Positions 27,089 through 35,568 of a DNA stretch of 43,287 nucleotides are shown here, piece after piece; within the stretch, counting starts at the first letter, position 1; each line of letters starts with the position of its first letter. The notes under the pieces were generated by a model that saw only the letters and a list, made by a program, of their open reading frames with translations, ran no database searches and was not told where the DNA came from. Source of the DNA: Acaryochloris sp. IP29b_bin.176. GTDB lineage: Bacteria > Cyanobacteriota > Cyanobacteriia > Thermosynechococcales > Thermosynechococcaceae. The DNA lies in assembly GCA_028285315.1 (NCBI GenBank), contig JANQPU010000312.1:1-43287 (forward strand). Reading direction: 5' to 3'. Both the position numbers and the translations under genes were made by a program.

Positions 27089-28078
27089 ATGTCTGACCTT
27101 CCGTTTACGCTTGATCAACTCCGCATTCTCAAAGCTATTGCTGCGGAAGGGAGCTTTAAGCGCGCTGCCGATAGCTTATATGTCTCTCAACCTGCCGTTA
27201 GTCTTCAAGTTCAGAACTTAGAACGTCAGCTAGCTGTTCCTTTATTTGATCGAGGCGGTCGTCGGGCTCAGCTGACGGAAGCTGGCCATCTTCTCTTAGA
27301 ATATGGCGATAAAATTTTGGCTCTCTGTCAGGAAACCTGCCATGCCATCGAAGACTTGCAGAACTTGCAAGGGGGCACGCTGGTGATTGGAGCCAGCCAG
27401 ACAACGGGAACTTATCTAATGCCCCGGCTAATCGGTTTATTTCGCCAGACCTATCCCGATGTAGCCGTCCAACTGCATGTCCATTCTACTCGCCGCACCT
27501 GTTGGAGCATCGTCAACGGCCAAGTCGATTTAGCGATTATTGGGGGTGAAGTGCCACTGGAATTGCAAGAATCCTTAGAAGTGACTGCTTATGCCGAAGA
27601 TGAGCTGGCCTTGATATTGCCTGACTCCCATCCCCTCGCTGAATTAACGGTGATTCAGCGGGAAGATCTCTACAAGCTGAGCTTTATTACGCTGGATGCT
27701 CAGTCCACCATTCGCAAGGTGATTGATCAAATTCTGACCCGGGGAAATATTGATCCGCGGTTGTTAAAAATTGAAATGGAACTCAACTCCATTGAAGCAA
27801 TCAAAAATGCAGTCCAGTCAGGATTAGGCGCGGCCTTTGTCTCCACCTCTGCCATCGAAAAGGAACTGGAGCTAGGTAGCTTGAAGCGCGTCAAAATTGA
27901 GAATGTTGCTATAAAGAGGATATTATCTCTGATTATTAATCCCAACCGATATCGCTCCAAAGCGGCGGAGATTTTTATCTCAGAAATTTTGCCTAAATTT
28001 AGTACGTTGTCCTCAGAACTGACAAAGATTACTAATCCGTCTGGCGATGCCGAACTCGTTACTTCTGCTACCAAATAA
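27089..28078 (+). CDS. rbcR: LysR-type regulator RbcR (Ycf30-like)
   Basis: A 329-residue LysR-family activator with an N-terminal winged helix-turn-helix (about residues 6-65, [24 protein letters not shown]) and a two-lobe effector domain (about 95-310). The stretch [20 protein letters not shown] followed by [20 protein letters not shown] and [10 protein letters not shown] is the one I associate with cyanobacterial and algal-plastid RbcR/Ycf30, which controls RuBisCO and related carbon-fixation genes in response to CO2/NADPH status. Sister factors CmpR and NdhR differ in these blocks, so the RbcR call is likely but from memory. RuBisCO genes are not in the window. Confidence 0.88.
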   Translation: MSDLPFTLDQLRILKAIAAEGSFKRAADSLYVSQPAVSLQVQNLERQLAVPLFDRGGRRAQLTEAGHLLLEYGDKILALCQETCHAIEDLQNLQGGTLVIGASQTTGTYLMPRLIGLFRQTYPDVAVQLHVHSTRRTCWSIVNGQVDLAIIGGEVPLELQESLEVTAYAEDELALILPDSHPLAELTVIQREDLYKLSFITLDAQSTIRKVIDQILTRGNIDPRLLKIEMELNSIEAIKNAVQSGLGAAFVSTSAIEKELELGSLKRVKIENVAIKRILSLIINPNRYRSKAAEIFISEILPKFSTLSSELTKITNPSGDAELVTSATK

Positions 28079-28104
28079 TTCCTGCGAGTCACTGCAACTC
28101 TTCA

Positions 28105-29586
28105 ATGGAGATTTACTGTACCCGCCCCCAATGTCAGCGTCCGAGCAACTTTTTTGCTGATCTGGATGATCCCCAGACCCTCAAAATGGTGCAACAAAAG
28201 TTTTGCTTAAGCTGTGGGATGCCGCTCATTCTGATCGGACGATATCTACCTTCACGGTTGTTGGCGAAGGGAGGATTTGGAGCGGCGTTTCTGGCTTGCG
28301 ATCGCTACACCCCCGGCCTGCGCGAGTGCGTGGTCAAGCAATTCCAACCCACAGGCTTAGGTCCCAATCAGATGCAAATGGCCCAAAGTCTATTCCAGCG
28401 AGAAGCTGAAGTCTTAGAAAAATTGGGCCGACATCCGCAAATTCCTGATTTATTTGCCTTTTTTGAGTTGCCCGTCTCTGGGCGCGGGTCGCAACCTGCT
28501 GAAGAGTTCTTCTACCTCGTCCAAGAATTTATTGATGGCCAAACTCTAGAAGAAGAATTAGAGGACAAACATCAGTTTAGAGAGAAAGAAATCCTAGAAC
28601 TACTGACGGAAATACTGCCCGTTCTCCAGTTTGTGCATGAAAATGGTTCGATTCACCGAGATATCAAACCCTCAAACATCATGCGTCACACTCAAACAAA
28701 TATGACCCAAACCGGGAATGGCCTGTTGTATCTGCTAGATTTTGGGGCGGTGAAGCAAGTTGCGAATGTGGCTGCTCCCACTCCCAGCAAGGCGACGAGC
28801 ATTTATACCCCCTTTTATGCCCCACCAGAGCAAACCCACGGCAATCAAGTGTTTCCCTCGTCTGACTTATATGCCTTGGCTGTAACCTGTATTGTGCTGC
28901 TGACGGGCAAAGCCCCCAATGATTTATTCGATACTTCCCAGAATCACTGGCAATGGCGATCTCATACTCAGGCCAGTGATCGACTCGCTCTAATTCTGGA
29001 TCGAATGTTAGAGACCTCGCCTCAGAAGCGATTTCAGTCCGCTTCTGAGGTGCTAACTGCTTTGGTTCAGCCCTACTCCGTCGGCCAATCCTTAAGCTAT
29101 AGTCAGCCTGCTCCGCAATCACCTCCCTTGTCAGCACCCGTGCCGCCGCCCCAGGCCAGCCCGCCGCCGCCTGTCCCACAGCCTGTTAACCCACAGCCGA
29201 CCCCCGCTCAAAGAAAACGCGTTAAAACGCCCCCTCCACCCCTTTCCTTAGGGCGCTTGGTGGGGGGAGCCGCCTTTACTGGCTTTGAGGGAGGCTTATT
29301 GGCAGTGGCTCTGACCAGTTTCTTAGGCACCACCCTTGTCAGTGGCGGTTTTTGGCTGGGCCTGGTGGCCGTATTGGTCTATTGCCAGTTGCAGCGATGG
29401 ATTGAACGAGTTGATCTGGTCATCATTGCTGGACTCACCTTAGGGATTATTTTCTTTGTCCCGGCCTTGCAGGGAGGGAATCCCATTCAAGCCATTTTGT
29501 TGTTAGGTGCAGTATCCGGCTTGCTGCTGATGACGCTGACCTTGGTGTTTCGACTGATCTATGGTGTTTTATCTCGGTTTCTTTAG
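28105..29586 (+). CDS. Serine/threonine protein kinase with N-terminal Cys motif and C-terminal membrane region
   Basis: A 493-residue Hanks-type kinase. Cys5, Cys10, Cys34 and Cys37 lie in a short N-terminal segment and could form a zinc- or redox-sensitive knuckle, a layout seen in many cyanobacterial kinases such as SpkB. The kinase domain (about 46-325) has a Gly-rich loop (LAKGGFGAAF), VVKQF with the ATP-binding Lys, the catalytic loop HRDIKPSNIM, DFG and APPEQ. A Pro-rich linker (about 335-385) leads to three or four hydrophobic helices (about 390-493), so the kinase is membrane-anchored with the catalytic domain at the N-terminus. An FHA-domain gene lies 1.8 kb downstream on the same strand. 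Confidence 0.88.
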   Translation: MEIYCTRPQCQRPSNFFADLDDPQTLKMVQQKFCLSCGMPLILIGRYLPSRLLAKGGFGAAFLACDRYTPGLRECVVKQFQPTGLGPNQMQMAQSLFQREAEVLEKLGRHPQIPDLFAFFELPVSGRGSQPAEEFFYLVQEFIDGQTLEEELEDKHQFREKEILELLTEILPVLQFVHENGSIHRDIKPSNIMRHTQTNMTQTGNGLLYLLDFGAVKQVANVAAPTPSKATSIYTPFYAPPEQTHGNQVFPSSDLYALAVTCIVLLTGKAPNDLFDTSQNHWQWRSHTQASDRLALILDRMLETSPQKRFQSASEVLTALVQPYSVGQSLSYSQPAPQSPPLSAPVPPPQASPPPPVPQPVNPQPTPAQRKRVKTPPPPLSLGRLVGGAAFTGFEGGLLAVALTSFLGTTLVSGGFWLGLVAVLVYCQLQRWIERVDLVIIAGLTLGIIFFVPALQGGNPIQAILLLGAVSGLLLMTLTLVFRLIYGVLSRFL

Positions 29587-29598
29587 TTCTCTATTCTC

Positions 29599-30708
29599 AT
29601 GAATGATCCTCTACCCTCCGGTTTTTCTCCTTGGGTTGTTGCAGAGCAGTTTAAATCTGCAGGAGCAGTCGTTGATGTCCAAGAGTTCGGTCAAGGCAAT
29701 ATCAACAGTACGTTTCTGGTTACCTTAGATACGACCACGGATCAACGGTTTATTTTGCAGCGGATCAATACCCAGGTCTTTCAGCAGCCCCAACTAGTGA
29801 TGCGGAATATTCGCACCTATTCCGAGCATGTCTGCCAGCGCTTGCAAACGGATGACTGCCAACGCCGCTGGGAGGTCCCCAGAGTCCTACTCACCCCAGC
29901 ACAGCAGGATCATTGGATTAGCCCCAACGGCGATTTTTGGCGGGCTATGAGCTTTATCGAAACGGCGCACTCCTTGCAGGCGATCGCAACCCCGGATCAA
30001 GCCGAAGAAGTGGGATATGCCTTGGGGATGTTTCACCACCTGATTAGCGATCTCCCGGCAGAGCAGCTTGCTGATACTTTAGAAGGCTTTCATATTACAC
30101 CCCAATATTTGCAGCAGTATGAGCAGGTCCAGGCCACCCAGGCCGATCTGACACCGGAGGTGGAATATTGCTTGCAGTTTATTGGCGATCGCAAACGAGA
30201 TACCAATATTCTCGAAGCTGCCAAAGCCGATGGCAAACTTCAACTCCGCCTCATGCATGGTGATCCTAAAATTAACAATATTTTGATCGATACGGATACC
30301 CAGCAGGCGGTAAGTGTTATTGATCTAGATACGGTGAAGCCAGGTTTAATCCATTACGATATTGGCGACTGTCTCCGCTCTGGCTGTAACCCTCTAGGTG
30401 AAGAAACGGAGCAATGGGAAATGGTCCAGTTCGACCTCAGCTTGTGCCAGCGAATCTTGCAGGGCTATTTAGCCGTCGCCCAGTCCTTTCTCACAGCTTA
30501 CGATTATGATTACCTCTACGATGCCATTCGCCTGATTGCCTTTGAACTGGGGCTGCGTTTCTTTACGGATTACCTAGCAGGTAATGTCTATTTTAAGGTC
30601 AAGCATCCTGAACATAATCTCAACCGGGCCTTAGTGCAGTTCAAGCTTACCGAGAGTATTGAAGCTCAAGCTACGGATATTCAAGCTCTGATTCAATCAC
30701 TGCGATGA
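29599..30708 (+). CDS. Aminoglycoside-phosphotransferase-fold kinase (NahK-like sugar-kinase family)
   Basis: A 369-residue protein with the APH kinase fold. Landmarks are an N-terminal substrate/ATP lobe (FGQGNINSTFLVT, FILQRIN), the catalytic loop LMHGDPKINNILID near residue 220 and the metal site SVIDLDTVKPG near 245. The layout resembles the mucin-desulfatase/N-acetylhexosamine 1-kinase group rather than true aminoglycoside-resistance enzymes, so a small sugar or metabolite is the likely substrate. It follows the Ser/Thr kinase gene by 12 bases, and its stop codon overlaps the start of the next gene by 4 bases (ATGA), so the three are probably one operon. Confidence 0.8.
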   Translation: MNDPLPSGFSPWVVAEQFKSAGAVVDVQEFGQGNINSTFLVTLDTTTDQRFILQRINTQVFQQPQLVMRNIRTYSEHVCQRLQTDDCQRRWEVPRVLLTPAQQDHWISPNGDFWRAMSFIETAHSLQAIATPDQAEEVGYALGMFHHLISDLPAEQLADTLEGFHITPQYLQQYEQVQATQADLTPEVEYCLQFIGDRKRDTNILEAAKADGKLQLRLMHGDPKINNILIDTDTQQAVSVIDLDTVKPGLIHYDIGDCLRSGCNPLGEETEQWEMVQFDLSLCQRILQGYLAVAQSFLTAYDYDYLYDAIRLIAFELGLRFFTDYLAGNVYFKVKHPEHNLNRALVQFKLTESIEAQATDIQALIQSLR

Positions 30709-31232
30709 CTGAATTTACCCTTCAGCCCTTTGCTCAACCCCATCCGGCTATTACGATAACTGGAACGCTTGAGCGAGAGGGAAATCAACTTGCGATCGAA
30801 TATATGCTTGTGGATGATCTGAACCAGGTTACTATCCTTGCTCCTTCTCCTTTACCAACCCGTCAATATGATCTTTGGAAGGCCACCTGCTTTGAATTTT
30901 TTCTAGGGCAGCCTAACCAGCCGAACTACTGGGAGTTTAATCTCTCTCCTACTGGAGATTGGAATGTGTTTCATCTAGATGATTACCGACAAGGCTTACA
31001 GGAAGTTGCGGCAATACAGATACTTCCGTTCCAAGTTCAACGTCAGCAGACCTCTCTAGCCTTATCATTAACACTTGATCTCAACAGCGTCATGACTGCT
31101 CCCCCTGTGCTAGAAGTCGGAATTTGTGCGGTTATTCAATCCTCTAATCTGCCTCTCACCTACTGGGCTTTAAGCCACAAGGGGCCTCAAGCCGACTTCC
31201 ACAGACGGGATAGCTTTATCCTCTTACTCTAG
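30705..31232 (+). CDS. DOMON-like domain protein
   Basis: A 175-residue protein in the cyanobacterial DOMON-like family: a beta-sandwich with the stretches LWKATCFEFFLGQPNQPNYW, EFNLSPTGDWNVFHLDDYR and TYWALSHKGPQADFHRRDSF. DOMON-type domains bind heme or sugars in other proteins; here there is no signal peptide, so it is probably cytoplasmic, and no ligand can be named. It starts in the ATGA overlap with the APH-like kinase gene, so translation is coupled and the two products may work on one metabolite. Confidence 0.75.
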   Translation: MTEFTLQPFAQPHPAITITGTLEREGNQLAIEYMLVDDLNQVTILAPSPLPTRQYDLWKATCFEFFLGQPNQPNYWEFNLSPTGDWNVFHLDDYRQGLQEVAAIQILPFQVQRQQTSLALSLTLDLNSVMTAPPVLEVGICAVIQSSNLPLTYWALSHKGPQADFHRRDSFILLL

Positions 31233-31281
31233 GAAATGCCGCTAGGACCAGTTCTCGCGATATACAGCTAGATTGATAGGG

Positions 31282-31299
31282 CACCTGTGCCAGGAGGTG
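31282..31299 (+). other. Short hairpin between the DOMON and FHA genes
   Basis: CACCT at 31282-31286 pairs with AGGTG at 31295-31299 across an 8-base loop in the 207-base gap. It is short and followed by ATTTTCT, so it could be a weak terminator or part of the FHA gene leader. Confidence 0.25.
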
Positions 31300-31439
31300 A
31301 TTTTCTACCCTGCAAAGGGAGAGATGGCGGCTAAACTTCCGAGTTTTTACGGTGGTAATAGACTGCGTTGCGCTTTTACCTTAAGACTAATGCCAAAACA
31401 TGGTTGTCTATTGATCGTTCTTCTTCGACCCTAGAAATT

Positions 31440-32009
31440 ATGAATGTAAAAGCTTCGACACCTCCCATCGTAGTTACACAAGATTGTCATGTGCTGATGA
31501 TCGAAGAAGAAGAAGGAGTGCGATGTGTTTTATTGGAGTCTCCAACCTATTCCCTAGGCCGAGATAAGAAAAATTCTATTGTTTTGCCTGCATCCAAGGC
31601 AGTCTCTCGTTTTCATGCCATGCTGTTGCGTATCCCTGGCACGAATAGCTCTGGCTATAGCTACAGAATTGTCGATGGTGATGCAACAGGTAAGCTCAGT
31701 ACCAATGGTGTGGTGGTTAATGGTGAGCGTACGACCTCCCATACCCTAGTCGAGGGAGATGCAATTATGCTGGGAAACATCAAAGCCTCCTACCGCTTAC
31801 TGACCTTATCTCCTTCTGGTTTGAGTCAGGCGAGTATCGAAGAATTAGATATTCGCAGTACCCTTCCCCATACCTTTAATCCCAACGCAACCCTATCAGG
31901 AGAACAAAATAGCAGGGCTAACGGCCACACAACTCCCCCTCCCGAAGAGGAAGAATTACCGCCCACCATGTTTTTTAAGAAAGCTCCCAAAAAATCAGTG
32001 TCCAATTAA
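31440..32009 (+). CDS. FHA-domain protein
   Basis: A 189-residue protein with one forkhead-associated domain (about residues 35-115), with the usual phosphothreonine-binding residues: SLGRDKKNSIVL (Gly-Arg), SRFHAML (Ser-Arg-His) and TNGVVVNG (Asn-Gly). The tail (about 130-189) is low-complexity and rich in Pro and Glu. FHA domains read phosphothreonine, so a partner kinase is expected, and the kinase at 28105-29586 is the obvious local candidate. The frame opens earlier at a TTG (31368); the ATG at 31440 gives the normal domain start. It is convergent with the WD40 gene. Confidence 0.82.
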   Translation: MNVKASTPPIVVTQDCHVLMIEEEEGVRCVLLESPTYSLGRDKKNSIVLPASKAVSRFHAMLLRIPGTNSSGYSYRIVDGDATGKLSTNGVVVNGERTTSHTLVEGDAIMLGNIKASYRLLTLSPSGLSQASIEELDIRSTLPHTFNPNATLSGEQNSRANGHTTPPPEEEELPPTMFFKKAPKKSVSN

Positions 32010-32061
32010 GATCCGACAACATGGCACCTTGTGATCCTCTATTCAGCCACTTGCAGAGATG

Positions 32062-35000
32062 CTAGGGTTCCTGGCACACGGATAACTGCTCTTGAGGGTG
32101 ATGATCCAAATAATCAGCGAGCCAATCACATCCTCGCTGGAGCAATGCATCCAAATGTTGTTGAGGCGAATCAGATAATTGCCAAGTCTGCACTGTTCCA
32201 TCGTTAGCGACCGCCGTTAACTGTTGGCCCAAGGTGTCGAAACTCAGATCTTGAATTACCGTAGAATGACCGTCAAATTCCATCTGTAGGTTGCCTTGCA
32301 AGTCCCAAATTTGGATATTGCCGTCGGTGGAACCTGTGGCGATTCGTTGGCCATCCGGGCTAAAGCGTAGGCGATAGACAGAACTAGGATGATTCCGAAA
32401 CGAATTGATCAGTTCCCCCTGGACGGTCCATAAACGAATCTGTCCATCTTCCGAGGCGGTGGCTAGCGTTTGGTTATTTGGGCTAAAGCGACCGTCATAT
32501 ACCGCTCCTTGGTGATTAGGTAGCAGAGCTATCAGATCCCCCGTTGTTGTCCATAATCGGGCTGTACCGTCATCTGAGGTAGTGAGGATGAGACGATCAT
32601 CCGAGCTGAAGCGAGCGCTATAAACAGCACCATTATGGCCTGTCAGCACCGCTTGTTGCTGTCCCTTGTAATTCCAGATTTTAACGGTCTCATCTCGCGA
32701 AGCTGTTGCCAACAGGTTGCTACGGGGATTGATTTGGACATCATAGATAGTGTCTTTGTGAGCTTGAAAGGTTTGGAGTGGTTGGTCGTTTTCGTATAAA
32801 TGAATTTTGCCTTGCTTCGTTGCGGCTGCCAGAAGCTGTTTCTGAGCCTGGAAACTTAGACTGCTAACGTCGTTAAGCTTGCTCTGGAGTGGTTTGAAGG
32901 TAGGTTGGGTTTGAGTTTCTATCGACAACGTCCCGTCATCCCAGGCAGTGACCAGATGCTGGCTATCTACACTAAAACTCAGGCTGGTGATTCTGCGCTG
33001 TTGTTGTCGCTGTTGTCGCGCTAGCCAAGCGGAGCAGACGTGCCATAAATGAGCACTATCTTCATCATTAGATGCTGTAGCCAAGAGGTTTGCTTGGGGA
33101 CTAAAGCGAGCACTAAAAACGGCTCCTTGATGTCCCCTCAGCACTTGTAGTGACTGTCCGGTTTGATCCCATAAGCGAATCGTTTTATCACCTGATGCAG
33201 AGGCCAGCCACTGGCCTGTCGCGCTGAAACTAACGTCATAGACCGCACCCTGATGTCCTCTGAAGACTTGTAAAGGTTGACCCTGTAAGGTCCATAGACG
33301 AATCATTTGATCTGCACCCGCAGTGGCAATCTGCTGCCCATCCGGACTAAAACTCACATCAAAGATGGCACCTTGATGTCCTTTTAATACCAGCAGCTGC
33401 TGTCCTGTAGGGGTCCATACTCGGATTGTGCCATCTCGGGAGGTGGTTGCAATCCGCTGGCTATTGGGACTAACGCTAATTGCATAGATCGAATCCTGAT
33501 GCTGTTGGAATCGCAAGCGTTGACGCCCCTGGCGATCAAAAACTATCGCAGTTCCATCCTTGGAGGCAGAGGCGATAAAACTGCCATCTGCACTCCAGCT
33601 GAGGTCATAGATATCGTCTTGATGTCCGCGCAAAATCTGCACGGTTTGCCCCGAACGTGTCCAGAGGCGGATCGTTCGATCTTTAGAAGCAGTCGCTAAC
33701 AGTTGGCCATCGGGACTAAAGGCAACATTGTAGACATCCCCTTGGTGCCCCACAAAAATCTGTTGGGCTTGACCTTTTAGATTCCACAGTCGGGCGGTGC
33801 CATCGCGAGATGCAGTGGCAATATACTGACCATCGGAACTGAAACTAATACTATTCACCGTGGCTGTATGGCCTTCTAAGCGGTTACGCTCCCAGATATG
33901 TTGCAAAATTTCCTGTAAGGCAATTAAGGGAGTCAGGGTGGGATAGTCTTGTAAAGACTGGTGCTGGTGAACGAGGGGCTGGAGATTTTGAGCGGCTTCT
34001 AGAGCGGTGAGCAGGGCAGCAACCTGATCAAAGTCAAATTGCTGAAGCGCACTTTTGCCTGCCCATTCAATTGATTGAGTTTGGGCGATTTGTTGTTGTT
34101 GCAAGGCATGGTTAATCCAGATAGATGTGGCGATGGCACCCATGAGGGACAGGGCGAGAATGCCTGTCCCTAACCGCAGTTTCTGTCTAGCATCTGCATA
34201 GGCTGCTGCTAATGCCTGTTTAGCTCGTTTTTCTGCCTCTAGTTGAGTACTCAGACGTTCTAAGTCTCTCGCTTTGCGCTCAGTATCGATGGCTATTTGC
34301 TTATCTAGGGCTTGACTCGCCGCTAAGAATTGATAGTCCTGGTTGCTCAACTGTTGATCTTGAGACCAGTTAAAGGCATCTTGTAGGGCCTTGCCTCGTA
34401 AAAGTCGGGACGTATCTTGGCGATCTGATAGCTCCCAGGCCTGTATCGTTTCGGCATAGGGACGCAGTGCCGTGAGTTCCTGCTCAATCCAGGCATGGTT
34501 AAAAATGTGGCGATAGATGCGGTTATAAACCCTGAGTCCCCCTTGTCTATTGACGACGAGCCCAGAGAGTTGCAATTCACTTTGGGCCGTACTGCCATCG
34601 GCAACAATGGAGCCTTGATCTAGGATCTGGCGATACAGCCCTAGAAGTTGTCCTGTGCGCTTGGGATAGTGCTGGAGTCGATCGCGGATGGTGCGCAGAT
34701 GGACCGGCTCGTCTTGGGTGGACCAATGGTCGATAATTTGCGATCGCACCAATGCAGCAATTTCAGACACTTCTTGGCCTGCAGGAATACTAGCCTGTTG
34801 CTGAATGACCAACTGACAGAGCTTTTGGGACAGAAAGGGCTGTCCCCCGGTCCAATCTAAAATGGCTCGCAAAACAGCCTGGGAATCTGCCACATATGGT
34901 TGTAAACCCTGGATTAACGGTTGCGCTTCTGCTGCGGTGAAGCCAGAGAGTTCAATGGCATGGCCAATATTAAACAGCGTTTGGGTTTTATCTTGAATCA

Positions 35001-35568
35001 GATCGGGAGGGGTGGCGACGCCAAATAAAGCAAAGGTCAATCGGTTGTATATGGTATTTTCCGCCCGTTGATTGTAGAACCAGCGAATCAGGGCAAAAAA
35101 GTCATCTACAGAAAACGGTAGGCTGAGAATTTTATCAATTTCGTCGATAAAGATAAAAACTTTACGGCTGGGGACATACTGATACAACACCTCATCAATA
35201 AAATGCTTGAGTTGCTGAACAGGGGATAAATAAGCTTGTGCTTGGAGCCATTGCTTGAGATTGAGTTGGTCAGTCAATGCTAGCCCTTGCCAGAGTTGGA
35301 CGATCAGGCTGGCATACCATTGTTGCCCCTGTACCTGACTACCCGGCAGCGTCATGTCGATGGAGACGCAGTAATGCCGTTGGCTTGCCAGATGGTGCAT
35401 TGCCCGTACTTTCAGACTCGACTTCCCCATTTGTCGACTATTGAAGACATAGCAGAAATCCCCCTGATTGAGTGCTGCCAGCAGTTCATGATCCGCTTGG
35501 CGGGTGACATAAGACGGGTGATCGAAGCCTAAACTACCGCCAACTTTATAGACTGTTGTTGAATTCAT
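32062..35568 (-). CDS. AAA-like (STAND-type) NTPase with 14 WD40 repeats
   Basis: A 1168-residue protein. The N-terminal AAA-like domain (about 1-370) has the family opening GGSLGFDHPSYVTRQAD, Walker A NSRQMGKSS (43-51) and Walker B VFIFIDEIDKIL. A coiled-coil (about 420-460) and one membrane helix (about 466-486) follow. From about 555 to 1125 there are 14 WD40 repeats by my count (GHQGAVYDVSFSPDG...IRLW type), enough for two seven-bladed propellers; repeats 8 and 9 are degenerate. The C-terminus has the GCDWLADYLDHHP motif often seen on cyanobacterial WD40/STAND proteins. It probably senses a ligand with the propellers and switches by NTP hydrolysis at a membrane. It overlaps the upstream gene by 23 bases. 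Confidence 0.88.
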   Translation of the reverse strand: MNSTTVYKVGGSLGFDHPSYVTRQADHELLAALNQGDFCYVFNSRQMGKSSLKVRAMHHLASQRHYCVSIDMTLPGSQVQGQQWYASLIVQLWQGLALTDQLNLKQWLQAQAYLSPVQQLKHFIDEVLYQYVPSRKVFIFIDEIDKILSLPFSVDDFFALIRWFYNQRAENTIYNRLTFALFGVATPPDLIQDKTQTLFNIGHAIELSGFTAAEAQPLIQGLQPYVADSQAVLRAILDWTGGQPFLSQKLCQLVIQQQASIPAGQEVSEIAALVRSQIIDHWSTQDEPVHLRTIRDRLQHYPKRTGQLLGLYRQILDQGSIVADGSTAQSELQLSGLVVNRQGGLRVYNRIYRHIFNHAWIEQELTALRPYAETIQAWELSDRQDTSRLLRGKALQDAFNWSQDQQLSNQDYQFLAASQALDKQIAIDTERKARDLERLSTQLEAEKRAKQALAAAYADARQKLRLGTGILALSLMGAIATSIWINHALQQQQIAQTQSIEWAGKSALQQFDFDQVAALLTALEAAQNLQPLVHQHQSLQDYPTLTPLIALQEILQHIWERNRLEGHTATVNSISFSSDGQYIATASRDGTARLWNLKGQAQQIFVGHQGDVYNVAFSPDGQLLATASKDRTIRLWTRSGQTVQILRGHQDDIYDLSWSADGSFIASASKDGTAIVFDRQGRQRLRFQQHQDSIYAISVSPNSQRIATTSRDGTIRVWTPTGQQLLVLKGHQGAIFDVSFSPDGQQIATAGADQMIRLWTLQGQPLQVFRGHQGAVYDVSFSATGQWLASASGDKTIRLWDQTGQSLQVLRGHQGAVFSARFSPQANLLATASNDEDSAHLWHVCSAWLARQQRQQQRRITSLSFSVDSQHLVTAWDDGTLSIETQTQPTFKPLQSKLNDVSSLSFQAQKQLLAAATKQGKIHLYENDQPLQTFQAHKDTIYDVQINPRSNLLATASRDETVKIWNYKGQQQAVLTGHNGAVYSARFSSDDRLILTTSDDGTARLWTTTGDLIALLPNHQGAVYDGRFSPNNQTLATASEDGQIRLWTVQGELINSFRNHPSSVYRLRFSPDGQRIATGSTDGNIQIWDLQGNLQMEFDGHSTVIQDLSFDTLGQQLTAVANDGTVQTWQLSDSPQQHLDALLQRGCDWLADYLDHHPQEQLSVCQEP

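Noticed and set aside
29599-30708. Antibiotic-resistance aminoglycoside phosphotransferase
   Set aside because: Only the fold is shared; sequence and neighbourhood fit sugar or metabolite kinases, with no mobile element nearby.
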